Shown: positions 1 to 5,144, numbered from the stretch's first letter. The stretch: 5,394 nt of DNA from an uncultured Blautia sp. (GCA_934437695.1 CAKSAW010000077.1:1-5394); one strand, 5' to 3'. Numbers and translations are program-made. The notes: generated by a model from the letters alone, not told the origin.

Positions 1-488
1 GGAAGCCATCCCAGGCTTACTGAAAAAAGCTGGATCAATTCCAGACCTAACCAGAAACTTGGAACAGATATACCTGCAATTGCTATTACCATACCTACAT
101 AATCAAGGATCCTGCCATGAAAAACAGCTGCGATGATACCGATAGCAATACCGATGATCGCTGCCCAGATCATGGATGAAAAAGTCAGCATAATAGTTGG
201 TTTCAGTCTTGGTGCGATTGTTTCTGCTACTGTTTTACCGTTTTTAATAGAATTTCCAAGATCTCCTGTAAAAAGACCTTTCATATACTGACCATACTGT
301 ACAAGTAACGGCTCATCAAGTCCCAGCTGTTCACGTACAACTGCTACGTCTTCCTTTGTTGCATCCTGGCCGGCTATCAGTCGTGCCGGATCACCAGGGA
401 TCATATGGATAAACATAAATACTACAAATGAGATAACCAGAAGCAGCGGGATCGTGCTTACCAAACGTTTACCTAAATAACGTCCCAT
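1..488 (-). CDS. Peptide/glutathione-type ABC transporter permease (DppB/GsiC-like), N-terminal part, runs off left edge
   Basis: This is the N-terminal 162 codons of an inner-membrane permease of the binding-protein-dependent peptide/nickel importer family. The ATG at 486-488 is preceded by a perfect AGGAGG (495-500) six bases away, which fixes the start. The protein opens MGRYLGKRLVSTIPLLLVIS, a first membrane helix at about residues 10-30. PGDPA follows at about 31-35, then the family's periplasmic-side block (QLGLDEPLLVQYGQYMKGL, then GDLGNS). A second and third hydrophobic stretch follow, and the conserved VPSFWLGL near the visible end. These features match the DppB/OppB/GsiC subfamily, where such proteins are usually about 305-340 residues, so roughly half is present. 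It follows the substrate-binding protein gene on the same strand after a 165-base gap and is presumably the second cistron of that operon. Substrate (dipeptide, oligopeptide, glutathione or other) cannot be told from the permease. The family assignment is firm; the exact subtype is not. Confidence 0.93.
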   Translation of the reverse strand, partial: MGRYLGKRLVSTIPLLLVISFVVFMFIHMIPGDPARLIAGQDATKEDVAVVREQLGLDEPLLVQYGQYMKGLFTGDLGNSIKNGKTVAETIAPRLKPTIMLTFSSMIWAAIIGIAIGIIAAVFHGRILDYVGMVIAIAGISVPSFWLGLELIQLFSVSLGWL

Positions 489-543
489 AGTTTTCCTCCT
501 TATCATTTATATTGATTCTTTTCCTGTATTTCAGTTTTTTATT

Positions 544-557
544 ACCGGAAATCCGGT
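544..557 (-). repeat. Small GC-rich inverted repeat in the gap between binding protein and permease genes
   Basis: ACCGGA-AA-TCCGGT is a perfect 6+6 inverted repeat lying 56 bases before the permease start codon. In the minus-strand transcript it would form a short ACCGG/CCGGT hairpin with an AUUU loop. It is followed by A-rich rather than U-rich sequence, so it does not look like a terminator in that direction. It may be an mRNA-stabilising or processing hairpin, or a protein-binding palindrome. No function is established. Confidence 0.45.
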
Positions 558-599
558 TATTTTTACTTAAGAATGTGTTTGAAAAAGGTTTTAGAGTCA

Positions 600-633
600 G
601 AGAACTGCCATAGTAAAGCTTATGGCAGTTCTC
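600..633 (-). other. Intercistronic stem-loop just after the substrate-binding protein gene
   Basis: A perfect 12-base inverted repeat (AGAACTGCCATA at 601-612 and its complement at 621-632, extendable by one G-C pair) encloses an 8-base loop. It starts 21 bases after the stop codon of the binding protein gene. On the transcribed minus strand no U-run follows directly; the nearest run of five U is about 15 bases downstream. A complete terminator is therefore unlikely. In importer operons, hairpins at this position commonly protect the upstream message from 3' decay or allow partial read-through, so that the binding protein is made in excess over the membrane subunits. That role is inferred here. 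Confidence 0.7.
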
Positions 634-653
634 CTGATTGAACATCTTTGTTA

Positions 654-2264
654 TTACTGTGCTAAAGTTGCATTTGCGAAGTTGAATGCTCCGTCCGGAG
701 ATACATATACACCAGACAGGTAAGATTTTGTAGAGTAGATAATCTGGTCGTTACCAAGGAACAGCCATGGGCAAGCTTCCCATGCGATTTTCTGAGCATC
801 GCCATAATATTTAGCCTGTTCTTCTTCATTTGCAGTTGCAAGACCTTCATCCAGATCTTTGTCAAAGTCAGCATCGTTGAAGTATGCTGTATTTGCACTG
901 GTTGGAGGACACATGGAGCTGTAGAGCAGAGAACGTAAGGAACCATCCATTGTGAAGTCAGATGCGGACCAGTTTACATACCACATATTGATCTCAGCTT
1001 CATCTTTGTCAACATATATCTTATCACTTACTGTTGCAGGCTCCATCGGCTGAACCTCTACTTCAATACCGATCTGAGCAAGCTGCTGGGAAATAAATGT
1101 CATACCTTTGATTTCCTGAGTTGTGTTATCACCCCAGAGTGTAAGCTTGAAGCCATCTTCGTATCCTGCTTCTTTCATAAGCTCTTTTGCTTTTTCCACA
1201 TCATATGTGTAAGCTTCCTGCTCTTCATATCCACCGATGATAGACGGAACTACAGATGTAGCAGGTTTTCCGTATCCTGAATACATTAACTGGATATATG
1301 CATCTTTATCAATTGCATAGTTCATAGCCTGACGTACTTTTACATCAGAAAGCTGTTCCACATCCATATTCAGAGTTACATATCTCATGATGTTTGAATC
1401 TGCTGTAAGAATGTTAACGTCATCTGTTCCTTTGATCGCTTCAATCTGATCAGATGGTGTAGGATAAATGAGGTCTGCCTCACCTGTCTGAAGCATAGCT
1501 GTACGTGCACCTGCTTCCGGAACTTCTCTGATTGTTACTGTATCAACGCCTGGTTTCTCTCCCCAGTACTCTTCGTTGCGTGCAAAGCTTGTGTGATCTC
1601 CTTCTTCCCATTCTGTACATACATATGGACCTGTTCCGCATGGATGATTCATGATATCATTGCCATACTCTTCAAGAGCTGCCGGGCTGATCATACAGAA
1701 CTGTGTCAGACGGTTGATAAATGGAGCCCATGCTTTTGCCAGTTTGATAACTACTGTGTAATCATCCGGTGTTTCAATACTCTCTACACGAGAAGTTTCA
1801 GAACCGTCTGCATTAGCAATGATAAAGGTTCTTCTCTGACGAAGGTTATTGTCCTTGTCAACTACACGGTCATAGTTTGCTTTGAATGCTGCTGCATTAA
1901 AGTCTGTTCCGTCCTGGAACTTAACACCCTGACGAAGCTTAAAAGTATAGGTAAGGGAATCATCGGAAATTTCCCAGGATTCAGCCAGTTTTCCTACCAG
2001 CTCCTGATTGTCATCGAAAGAAACTAATGTTTCATATACACCACGTGTAGCAGAAATTGCATTTGTGTCCGGAATGTTTGCCGGGTCCATGGAACTTACG
2101 CTTCCTTCAATAGCGATCACCAGATCATTGTCAGATGATTTGGAATCTTCATTTGTGGCTTTAACGATGTAGCCATCTTCATCTGCTGCGAATGCTGTTG
2201 CAGACATGGAAACTGTCATTGCACCTGCAAGTGCTGCTGCAAGAACTTTTTTGTACATTTTCAT
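654..2264 (-). CDS. ABC transporter substrate-binding protein, family 5 (DppA/OppA/GsiB-like), secreted with no lipobox
   Basis: This is a 536-residue extracytoplasmic solute-binding protein of the SBP_bac_5 family, delivering peptides or a related ligand to the permease encoded next to it. The chosen ATG (2262-2264) has AAGGAG about nine bases upstream and begins a clear signal peptide: MKMYKKVL, a hydrophobic core, and AFA at residues 24-26 as a signal peptidase I site. An in-frame ATG 31 codons earlier has no ribosome binding site and would bury the signal. Family marks are YTFKLRQGVKFQDGTDF (about 106-122), AFKANYDR (126-133), CGTGPYVC (209-216), VRQAMNYAIDK (310-320), QLAQIGIEVEV (394-404) and a C-terminal EACPWLFL (497-503). 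The overall pattern resembles proteins annotated as glutathione-binding GsiB, but ligand cannot be read from sequence. Unusually for a Gram-positive importer, there is no L-x-x-C lipobox to anchor it. It has its own strong promoter and is followed by the permease gene. Confidence 0.95.
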   Translation of the reverse strand: MKMYKKVLAAALAGAMTVSMSATAFAADEDGYIVKATNEDSKSSDNDLVIAIEGSVSSMDPANIPDTNAISATRGVYETLVSFDDNQELVGKLAESWEISDDSLTYTFKLRQGVKFQDGTDFNAAAFKANYDRVVDKDNNLRQRRTFIIANADGSETSRVESIETPDDYTVVIKLAKAWAPFINRLTQFCMISPAALEEYGNDIMNHPCGTGPYVCTEWEEGDHTSFARNEEYWGEKPGVDTVTIREVPEAGARTAMLQTGEADLIYPTPSDQIEAIKGTDDVNILTADSNIMRYVTLNMDVEQLSDVKVRQAMNYAIDKDAYIQLMYSGYGKPATSVVPSIIGGYEEQEAYTYDVEKAKELMKEAGYEDGFKLTLWGDNTTQEIKGMTFISQQLAQIGIEVEVQPMEPATVSDKIYVDKDEAEINMWYVNWSASDFTMDGSLRSLLYSSMCPPTSANTAYFNDADFDKDLDEGLATANEEEQAKYYGDAQKIAWEACPWLFLGNDQIIYSTKSYLSGVYVSPDGAFNFANATLAQ

Positions 2265-2330
2265 AGTTTTCTCTCCTTTTCTTTCTGTACATTGTTGATT
2301 AGTTACAATCGTGCAGTTAATTTGGGGTAC

Positions 2331-2429
2331 AAAAAAAGTGTTTTTACATTTTTGCATCTTTGCAATGTATAAAAATCGTATATGAATCCATTTACTTACT
2401 TGCGCCTTTGCATTTTAATAAAAACACTT
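2331..2429 (-). promoter_or_regulatory. Terminator-like leader structure (possible attenuator) upstream of the binding protein gene
   Basis: In the minus-strand leader a perfect 11-base stem can form between the RNA of 2419-2429 (AAGUGUUUUUA) and of 2336-2346 (UAAAAACACUU), followed directly by at least five further U (2331-2335). A competing local hairpin uses 2341-2374: UACAUU (2364-2369) pairs with AAUGUA (2345-2350), topped by GCA/UGC around a 4-base loop, with flanking U/A pairs, and then CAC plus a run of seven U. The two folds share 2341-2346 and so exclude each other, as in attenuators. The stems are A/U-rich, so stability is modest and chance complementarity in AT-rich DNA is possible. 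No ligand-binding domain is recognised. Confidence 0.4.
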
Positions 2430-2433
2430 CTGC

Positions 2434-2449
2434 CTTAACTTGAGTTAAG
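2434..2449. promoter_or_regulatory. Palindrome over the predicted transcription start of the binding protein operon (candidate operator)
   Basis: CTTAACT-TG-AGTTAAG is a perfect 7+7 inverted repeat. It overlaps the last two bases of the -10 element (2448-2453) and the predicted start point near 2441. A repressor bound here would block RNA polymerase, so operator function is the natural reading. The same sequence would also lie mostly at the extreme 5' end of the transcript, where it could fold only in part. The protein that might bind it is unknown; the palindrome does not match the T-N11-A pattern expected of the nearby LysR regulator. Confidence 0.55.
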
Positions 2450-2476
2450 TATAGCAGTATGCTGTCGTATTGTCAA
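2448..2476 (-). promoter_or_regulatory. Sigma-A type promoter of the binding protein/permease operon
   Basis: On the minus strand, TTGACA (2471-2476, perfect -35 consensus) is followed after exactly 17 bases by TATACT (2448-2453, five of six -10 bases). The predicted start is near 2441, giving a leader of about 177 bases before the ATG at 2264. The match to the vegetative consensus is close enough to predict high basal strength, which makes the palindrome on the start point and the leader structure likely places for control. Confidence 0.82.
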
Positions 2477-2504
2477 TTATTTTATCGTACTTTATATTAT
2501 TTTG

Positions 2505-2550
2505 TTGGTATTACACCAATATTTAATTATAAAATTGGTATAAATCACCA
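2505..2550. promoter_or_regulatory. Paired TGGT/ACCA inverted repeats upstream of the importer promoter (candidate LysR-type binding sites)
   Basis: TTGGT-ATTAC-ACCAA (2505-2519) is a perfect inverted repeat whose inner 13 bases (2506-2518) fit the T-N11-A box of LysR-family regulators. Its centre lies about 71 bases upstream of the predicted start at 2441, close to the usual recognition-site position of such activators. A second copy, TTGGT with ACCA seven bases later (2535-2550), begins exactly 30 bases away, close to three helical turns. A LysR-family gene lies at 4224-5117, and its promoter region carries a related TGGTATTATAC. Binding by that regulator is inferred, not shown. Confidence 0.5.
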
Positions 2551-2619
2551 TATTCTTCCTCTGATTGTTTATTGTTTTATATTATTTGCCCATTGTGGAA
2601 TCGGTACCATGAGGTCTTG

Positions 2620-3474
2620 TCACTTCTTCACATGAACCTGTATCTGATTATATGGGATTTCAATTCCATTTGTATCAAATGCCTCTTTGATCAGTTCATT
2701 AAGTCTCCATTTTGCAGGCCAGTATTTATCAGTGGCAACCCAGACCCTGAGCCCCATGATCACTGCGCTCTCTCCAAGCTCATCCACAAATACTACCATT
2801 CCCTGATCATCCTTTGTATCCTCATCATTGTGAAGGATCTGCTCAAGGAGAGCTTTCGCTTTCTTAATATCTGCATCATAGGAAATACCCACCTTGATTT
2901 CCAGCTTACGCAGATCTCTTGCAGTTACATTTGTAATAATACTGTTGGACAGAGTTCCGTTAGGAATTACTATATGCTTATTGTCTATGGAAATCAGAGT
3001 TGTATAACAGATTTCTATCTTATATACTGTTCCTTCACATCCATTCTGCTGTGCAATGATAATGTAATCTCCAACCTGGAAGGGCTTGAAGATCAGAAGC
3101 ATGATACCACCTGCAATGTTTGCAAGACCACCCTGCAGAGCAAGACCTACTGTTACACCTGCAGTACCAAGCAATGCTGCAATGGAAGATTCCTTCACTC
3201 CGAAATTAGTGGCAATATTAAACACCAGCAGTACATAGAGCACCACTCTGAGCAAAGATCCCGTAAACTGGATCACGCCCTTGTCTACCGATGCCTTGTC
3301 CATAGATTTCTTTATAATAGAGACAACCCACTGGATCACTTTACGCCCGCCAATAAAAACCAGCAATGCCAGCGCAACCTTCAGACCAAATTTCGTAAGA
3401 TCCGGAAGATAATCTGAAAAATACTGCTTATAATTATATACCATGTTCTTTGCTTCCTGAATTTCCTGTTCCAA
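2620..3474 (-). CDS. mscS: Small-conductance mechanosensitive channel (MscS family)
   Basis: This 284-residue membrane channel opens under membrane tension and releases solutes during hypo-osmotic shock; the length is almost that of E. coli MscS (286). Hydrophobic helices lie at about 29-53 and 68-90. The pore-lining third helix follows as AALLGTAGVTVGLALQGGLANIAGGIMLLIFKPF (about 99-132), with the glycine/alanine packing pattern and the GLALQG and KPFxVGD marks of the family. The cytoplasmic beta domain carries HIVIPNG (167-173), VGISYDAD (195-202) and the C-terminal IPYNQIQVHVKK. The chosen start is a TTG (3472-3474) with AGGTGAAGAG a few bases upstream; an ATG ten codons later (3442-3444), preceded by AGGAAG, is a real alternative and would cost only the N-terminal tail. 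It lies 29 bases after the DUF1294 gene and is probably co-transcribed with it. No clear terminator is seen downstream. Confidence 0.95.
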   Translation of the reverse strand: MEQEIQEAKNMVYNYKQYFSDYLPDLTKFGLKVALALLVFIGGRKVIQWVVSIIKKSMDKASVDKGVIQFTGSLLRVVLYVLLVFNIATNFGVKESSIAALLGTAGVTVGLALQGGLANIAGGIMLLIFKPFQVGDYIIIAQQNGCEGTVYKIEICYTTLISIDNKHIVIPNGTLSNSIITNVTARDLRKLEIKVGISYDADIKKAKALLEQILHNDEDTKDDQGMVVFVDELGESAVIMGLRVWVATDKYWPAKWRLNELIKEAFDTNGIEIPYNQIQVHVKK

Positions 3475-3503
3475 ATCTCTTCACCTGCCTTCTTATATAA
3501 ATG

Positions 3504-3779
3504 TCAGACTGATAAGAAATAAATAAGTATGATCTGAATGAGCAAAATTGCGGGAATCCCTATGTAAAACTTAGGTTTTCTTGTTTTGTGATGAAAGAAA
3601 CGCATTCCTGCCAGCGCTCCCACTGAACCTCCGATCACTGCCAGAAATATAAGATTTGCTTCCGGAATACGCCACCGTCCCGCTTTTGCCTTACTCTTAT
3701 CCAGCCCGTAAATAAAAAATGTGACTACATTAACTGCAGCCACATATAAGTATAAAAAATCTGTTACTGTTGTCTGCAT
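3504..3779 (-). CDS. DUF1294 family small membrane protein
   Basis: This 91-residue protein has an N-terminal hydrophobic helix (about 7-25), a cationic loop YGLDKSKAKAGRWRIPEANL (24-43), a second helix (43-58), MRFFHHKTRKPKF (59-71) and a C-terminal helix (72-90). The order DKxxA, WRIPE, GGSxGAxxGM and HHKTRKPKF is the signature of the DUF1294 family, short membrane proteins of unknown function that are widespread in Firmicutes and elsewhere, sometimes fused to cold-shock domains. No such fusion is present. The ATG at 3777-3779 has an AAGGAAAGG stretch upstream. Downstream, mscS begins 29 bases after the stop, suggesting a two-gene unit and a membrane-related role, but no function should be assigned from that. 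Confidence 0.88.
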   Translation of the reverse strand: MQTTVTDFLYLYVAAVNVVTFFIYGLDKSKAKAGRWRIPEANLIFLAVIGGSVGALAGMRFFHHKTRKPKFYIGIPAILLIQIILIYFLSV

Positions 3780-3797
3780 CTGAGGATCCCTTTCCTT

Positions 3798-3826
3798 ATT
3801 ATATGATATTTCCTTTATTATCTGTA
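3798..3826 (-). promoter_or_regulatory. Possible weak promoter for the DUF1294-mscS pair
   Basis: On the minus strand a perfect TATAAT (3798-3803) lies shortly before the DUF1294 ribosome binding site. The sequence 17 bases upstream (TACAGA, 3821-3826) is a poor -35. The predicted start would fall within or just before the Shine-Dalgarno stretch, giving a very short leader, which weakens the case. The pair may equally be read through from the HPr-like gene, because no good terminator is seen after that gene. Confidence 0.25.
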
Positions 3827-3838
3827 ATTAATATCATA
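3802..3838. repeat. AT-rich 9-base inverted repeat between the HPr-like and DUF1294 genes
   Basis: TATGATATT (3802-3810) and AATATCATA (3830-3838) are perfect inverted copies separated by 19 bases. The stem is AT-rich and not followed by a U-run on the minus strand, so it is not a convincing terminator. It overlaps the possible DUF1294 promoter and could equally be an operator or chance structure. Confidence 0.35.
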
Positions 3839-3861
3839 CAGGATTTTTTCCTCTTATGCAA

Positions 3862-4095
3862 TCAGCTAAGTAAACCTGACACCACTTCCTCGAAATCTTC
3901 GTCGTATCCATCATATTTAAGTTCCAGTGGTTCTTCCACTCCAAGACTTAAAACTCCAAGGATTGATTTTGCATCAATAAAAAATTTTCCTTTGGATACG
4001 ATATCGATATCAAAGGGACATCTGACTGCCGCACTGACCAGTTTCTTTGCCGCCTCTATATCATTAATCTTGATTATTTTGTTTGCTGTTATCAT
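3862..4095 (-). CDS. HPr-like protein lacking the catalytic histidine, regulatory-serine region kept
   Basis: This is a 77-residue protein of the HPr (PTS phosphocarrier) fold family. The best mark is DAKSILGVLSLGV (41-53), which matches the KSIMGVMSLGV helix of HPr; Ser44 corresponds to HPr Ser46, the site phosphorylated by HPr kinase in Firmicutes. Upstream, FDIDI (28-32) fits the second strand. Where HPr has GIHARPA with the phosphoryl-accepting His15, this protein reads INDIEAA (10-16), so His, Arg and Pro are all absent and it cannot act as an ordinary phosphocarrier. That combination recalls Bacillus Crh, a regulatory HPr homologue. The ATG at 4093-4095 is chosen because GGGAG (4107-4111) lies 11 bases upstream and the predicted transcript starts near 4129; a TTG at 4113 in the same frame has no ribosome binding site. 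It diverges from the LysR gene and precedes DUF1294. The fold call is good; the regulatory role is inferred. Confidence 0.8.
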   Translation of the reverse strand: MITANKIIKINDIEAAKKLVSAAVRCPFDIDIVSKGKFFIDAKSILGVLSLGVEEPLELKYDGYDEDFEEVVSGLLS

Positions 4096-4112
4096 ATTTC
4101 GGTAATCTCCCA

Positions 4113-4145
4113 ACTTGATTTTTTAACCAAGTGGTATTATACTTG
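4113..4145. promoter_or_regulatory. Inverted half-sites in the HPr-like/LysR divergent region (candidate regulator binding site)
   Basis: CAAGT (4128-4132) and ACTTG (4141-4145) form an inverted repeat around GGTATTAT; a further ACTTG lies at 4113-4117, so the half-site alternates in direction at 13-15 base steps. ACCA-AG-TGGT (4126-4135) is a second, overlapping palindrome. TGGTATTATAC (4132-4142) matches 10 of 11 bases of TGGTATTACAC upstream of the importer operon. The site covers the -10 of the HPr-like promoter and lies about 50 bases upstream of the predicted LysR start, a fitting place for autoregulation by the LysR protein. Part of the match is promoter-like AT sequence, so caution is due. 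Confidence 0.4.
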
Positions 4146-4164
4146 TTCACACATTGATATACAA
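4136..4164 (-). promoter_or_regulatory. Promoter of the HPr-like gene
   Basis: On the minus strand TTGTAT (4159-4164) is followed after 17 bases by a perfect TATAAT (4136-4141). The predicted start is near 4129, giving a leader of about 34 bases that contains the GGGAG ribosome binding site before the ATG at 4095. It shares base 4159 with the -35 of the opposing LysR promoter. Confidence 0.68.
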
Positions 4165-4182
4165 ACATAAATTTTCTATATC
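4154..4182 (+). promoter_or_regulatory. Promoter of the LysR-family gene
   Basis: TTGATA (4154-4159, five of six -35 bases) is followed after 17 bases by TATATC (4177-4182, four of six -10 bases). The predicted start near 4189 gives a leader of about 35 bases holding AAGGAG (4207-4212). It runs back-to-back with the HPr-like promoter. Confidence 0.5.
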
Positions 4183-4223
4183 TGTTATTTCATTTTTATA
4201 TATCATAAGGAGCCGACTGTATT

Positions 4224-5117
4224 ATGATACTTGATTATTATCGTATTTTTTATTATGTTGCTCAATACAAGAGTTTCTCCAAAGCAGCCGACGTTATGGG
4301 GAACAATCAGCCTAATATTACCCGCTGTATGAATATTCTGGAAAACGAGTTGGGATGCAAGCTTTTTATCCGTTCCAATCGCGGAGTACAGCTGACTATT
4401 GAAGGAGAAAGACTTTTTGAACATGTATCAATTGCAATAGAACAGCTTGTATCAGGAGAAAATGAACTTCTCAAAGATAAAGGTCTGGAAAGCGGGCTTG
4501 TAAATATTGGTGCCAGTGAAATCGCACTGCGTTTATTCCTGCTGAACGAACTGGAAGTCTTTCATCACCGTTATCCACATGTAAAGCTGAGGATCTCTAA
4601 TCATTCCACACCACAGGCAGTTCAGGCACTGGAAAACGGTCTTGTAGACTTTGCAGTAGTTACCACCCCTGTTGCCCTGAAAAAACCTCTTCAGAGAATT
4701 CCCCTGTATTCTTTCCGGGAGATTCTTATAGGCGGAGAGGAATATGCGGGAATAGCTTCCAACAGACACAGCCTGCAGGATCTGCAGGATATCCCTCTGA
4801 TCGGGATTGCTCCCGGAAGCAGTACAAGAGAATTATATACGCAGTATTTTATGCGCCATAACCTTCCCTTCTCACCTGACATGGAAGTGGCAACTACTGA
4901 CCAGATCTTCCCTATGGTACAGCACAACCTGGGAATCGGATTCTTTCCTGAAGAACTTGCCGCTGAACACATTGCCCAGGGAAAAATCGTCCAGATTCCC
5001 ATTGAAGAATCTCTTCCTGAACGAAAGATCTGTCTGATCCGCAATGTAAAAAGGCCCCAGAGCATTGCAGCACGCAGCCTTGAAGAACACCTCACATCAC
5101 ATCGCGAAACAGAATAA
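4224..5117 (+). CDS. LysR-family transcriptional regulator
   Basis: This 297-residue DNA-binding regulator has standard family length. The N-terminal winged helix-turn-helix is clear: DYYRIFYYVAQYKSFSKAADVM (4-25), a recognition helix around NNQPNITRCMNILENELG (27-44), then KLFIRSNRGVQLTIEGERLF (46-65). A linker helix follows to about 90, and then the periplasmic-binding-protein-like effector domain (about 90-290), with VNIGASE (93-99), LENGLVDFAVVT (136-147) and HNLGIGFFPEELA (234-246). The ligand is not predictable. The ATG at 4224 follows AAGGAG with 11 bases between, a slightly long spacing. It diverges from the HPr-like gene over a 128-base region with overlapping promoters, the classic arrangement in which a LysR regulator controls itself and its divergent neighbour. 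Related TGGT/ACCA sites upstream of the peptide-importer operon make that operon a second possible target (inference). It ends at a strong terminator. Confidence 0.96.
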   Translation: MILDYYRIFYYVAQYKSFSKAADVMGNNQPNITRCMNILENELGCKLFIRSNRGVQLTIEGERLFEHVSIAIEQLVSGENELLKDKGLESGLVNIGASEIALRLFLLNELEVFHHRYPHVKLRISNHSTPQAVQALENGLVDFAVVTTPVALKKPLQRIPLYSFREILIGGEEYAGIASNRHSLQDLQDIPLIGIAPGSSTRELYTQYFMRHNLPFSPDMEVATTDQIFPMVQHNLGIGFFPEELAAEHIAQGKIVQIPIEESLPERKICLIRNVKRPQSIAARSLEEHLTSHRETE

Positions 5118-5120
5118 CTG

Positions 5121-5139
5121 TTACTGCAGACAGCAGTAA
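5121..5139. repeat. Small hairpin directly after the LysR stop codon
   Basis: TTACTGC (5121-5127) and GCAGTAA (5133-5139) form a perfect 7-base stem with loop AGACA, three bases after the LysR stop codon and five before the main terminator stem. It has no U-run of its own on the plus strand. It may protect the 3' end or assist termination. Confidence 0.5.
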
Positions 5140-5144
5140 ACGCA

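Larger units (their letters stand above)
2265..2619. other. 355-base gene-free control region between mscS and the binding protein gene
   Basis: This AT-rich stretch holds, from right to left on the transcribed minus strand: two TGGT/ACCA inverted repeats (2505-2550), a near-consensus promoter (2448-2476), a 16-base palindrome over the predicted start (2434-2449), and a leader of about 177 bases with a terminator-like structure (2331-2429). The leader ends in the ribosome binding site of the binding protein gene. The part next to mscS (about 2551-2619) shows no convincing terminator for mscS; only a weak, bulged CATGG/CCA pairing can be drawn around 2590-2612. I see no conserved riboswitch class and no credible gene. 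Confidence 0.75.

Noticed and set aside
1593..2027. A 144-codon plus-strand open frame opposite the binding protein gene.
   Set aside because: It is antisense to a well-supported gene, cysteine-rich with no family resemblance, and has no promoter or ribosome binding site seen.
2265..2357. An in-frame ATG at 2355-2357 would extend the binding protein by 31 residues.
   Set aside because: There is no ribosome binding site, the extension lies over the terminator-like leader hairpin, and it would place the clear signal peptide internally. The ATG at 2264 has a good Shine-Dalgarno sequence.
2265..2441. A known riboswitch (T-box, SAM, lysine, glycine and similar) in the importer leader.
   Set aside because: None of the conserved sequence blocks of these classes can be seen. 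The leader shows only the A/U-rich stems described.
2492..2551. A 19-codon minus-strand frame starting ATG GTG with AGAGGAAG upstream, as a possible leader peptide.
   Set aside because: It lies upstream of the importer promoter, so it would not be in that transcript. It covers the TGGT/ACCA repeats and has low-complexity AT-rich coding. Chance is the simpler reading.
2572..3417. A 281-codon plus-strand open frame opposite mscS.
   Set aside because: It is antisense to an unmistakable MscS protein, has Cys/His/Ile-rich composition unlike real proteins and has no ribosome binding site. It is a shadow frame.
4096..4113. A TTG at 4111-4113 as start of the HPr-like gene.
   Set aside because: There is no Shine-Dalgarno sequence before it, and the predicted transcript would leave only about 16 bases of leader. 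The HPr-like fold begins at the ATG at 4095, which has GGGAG upstream.
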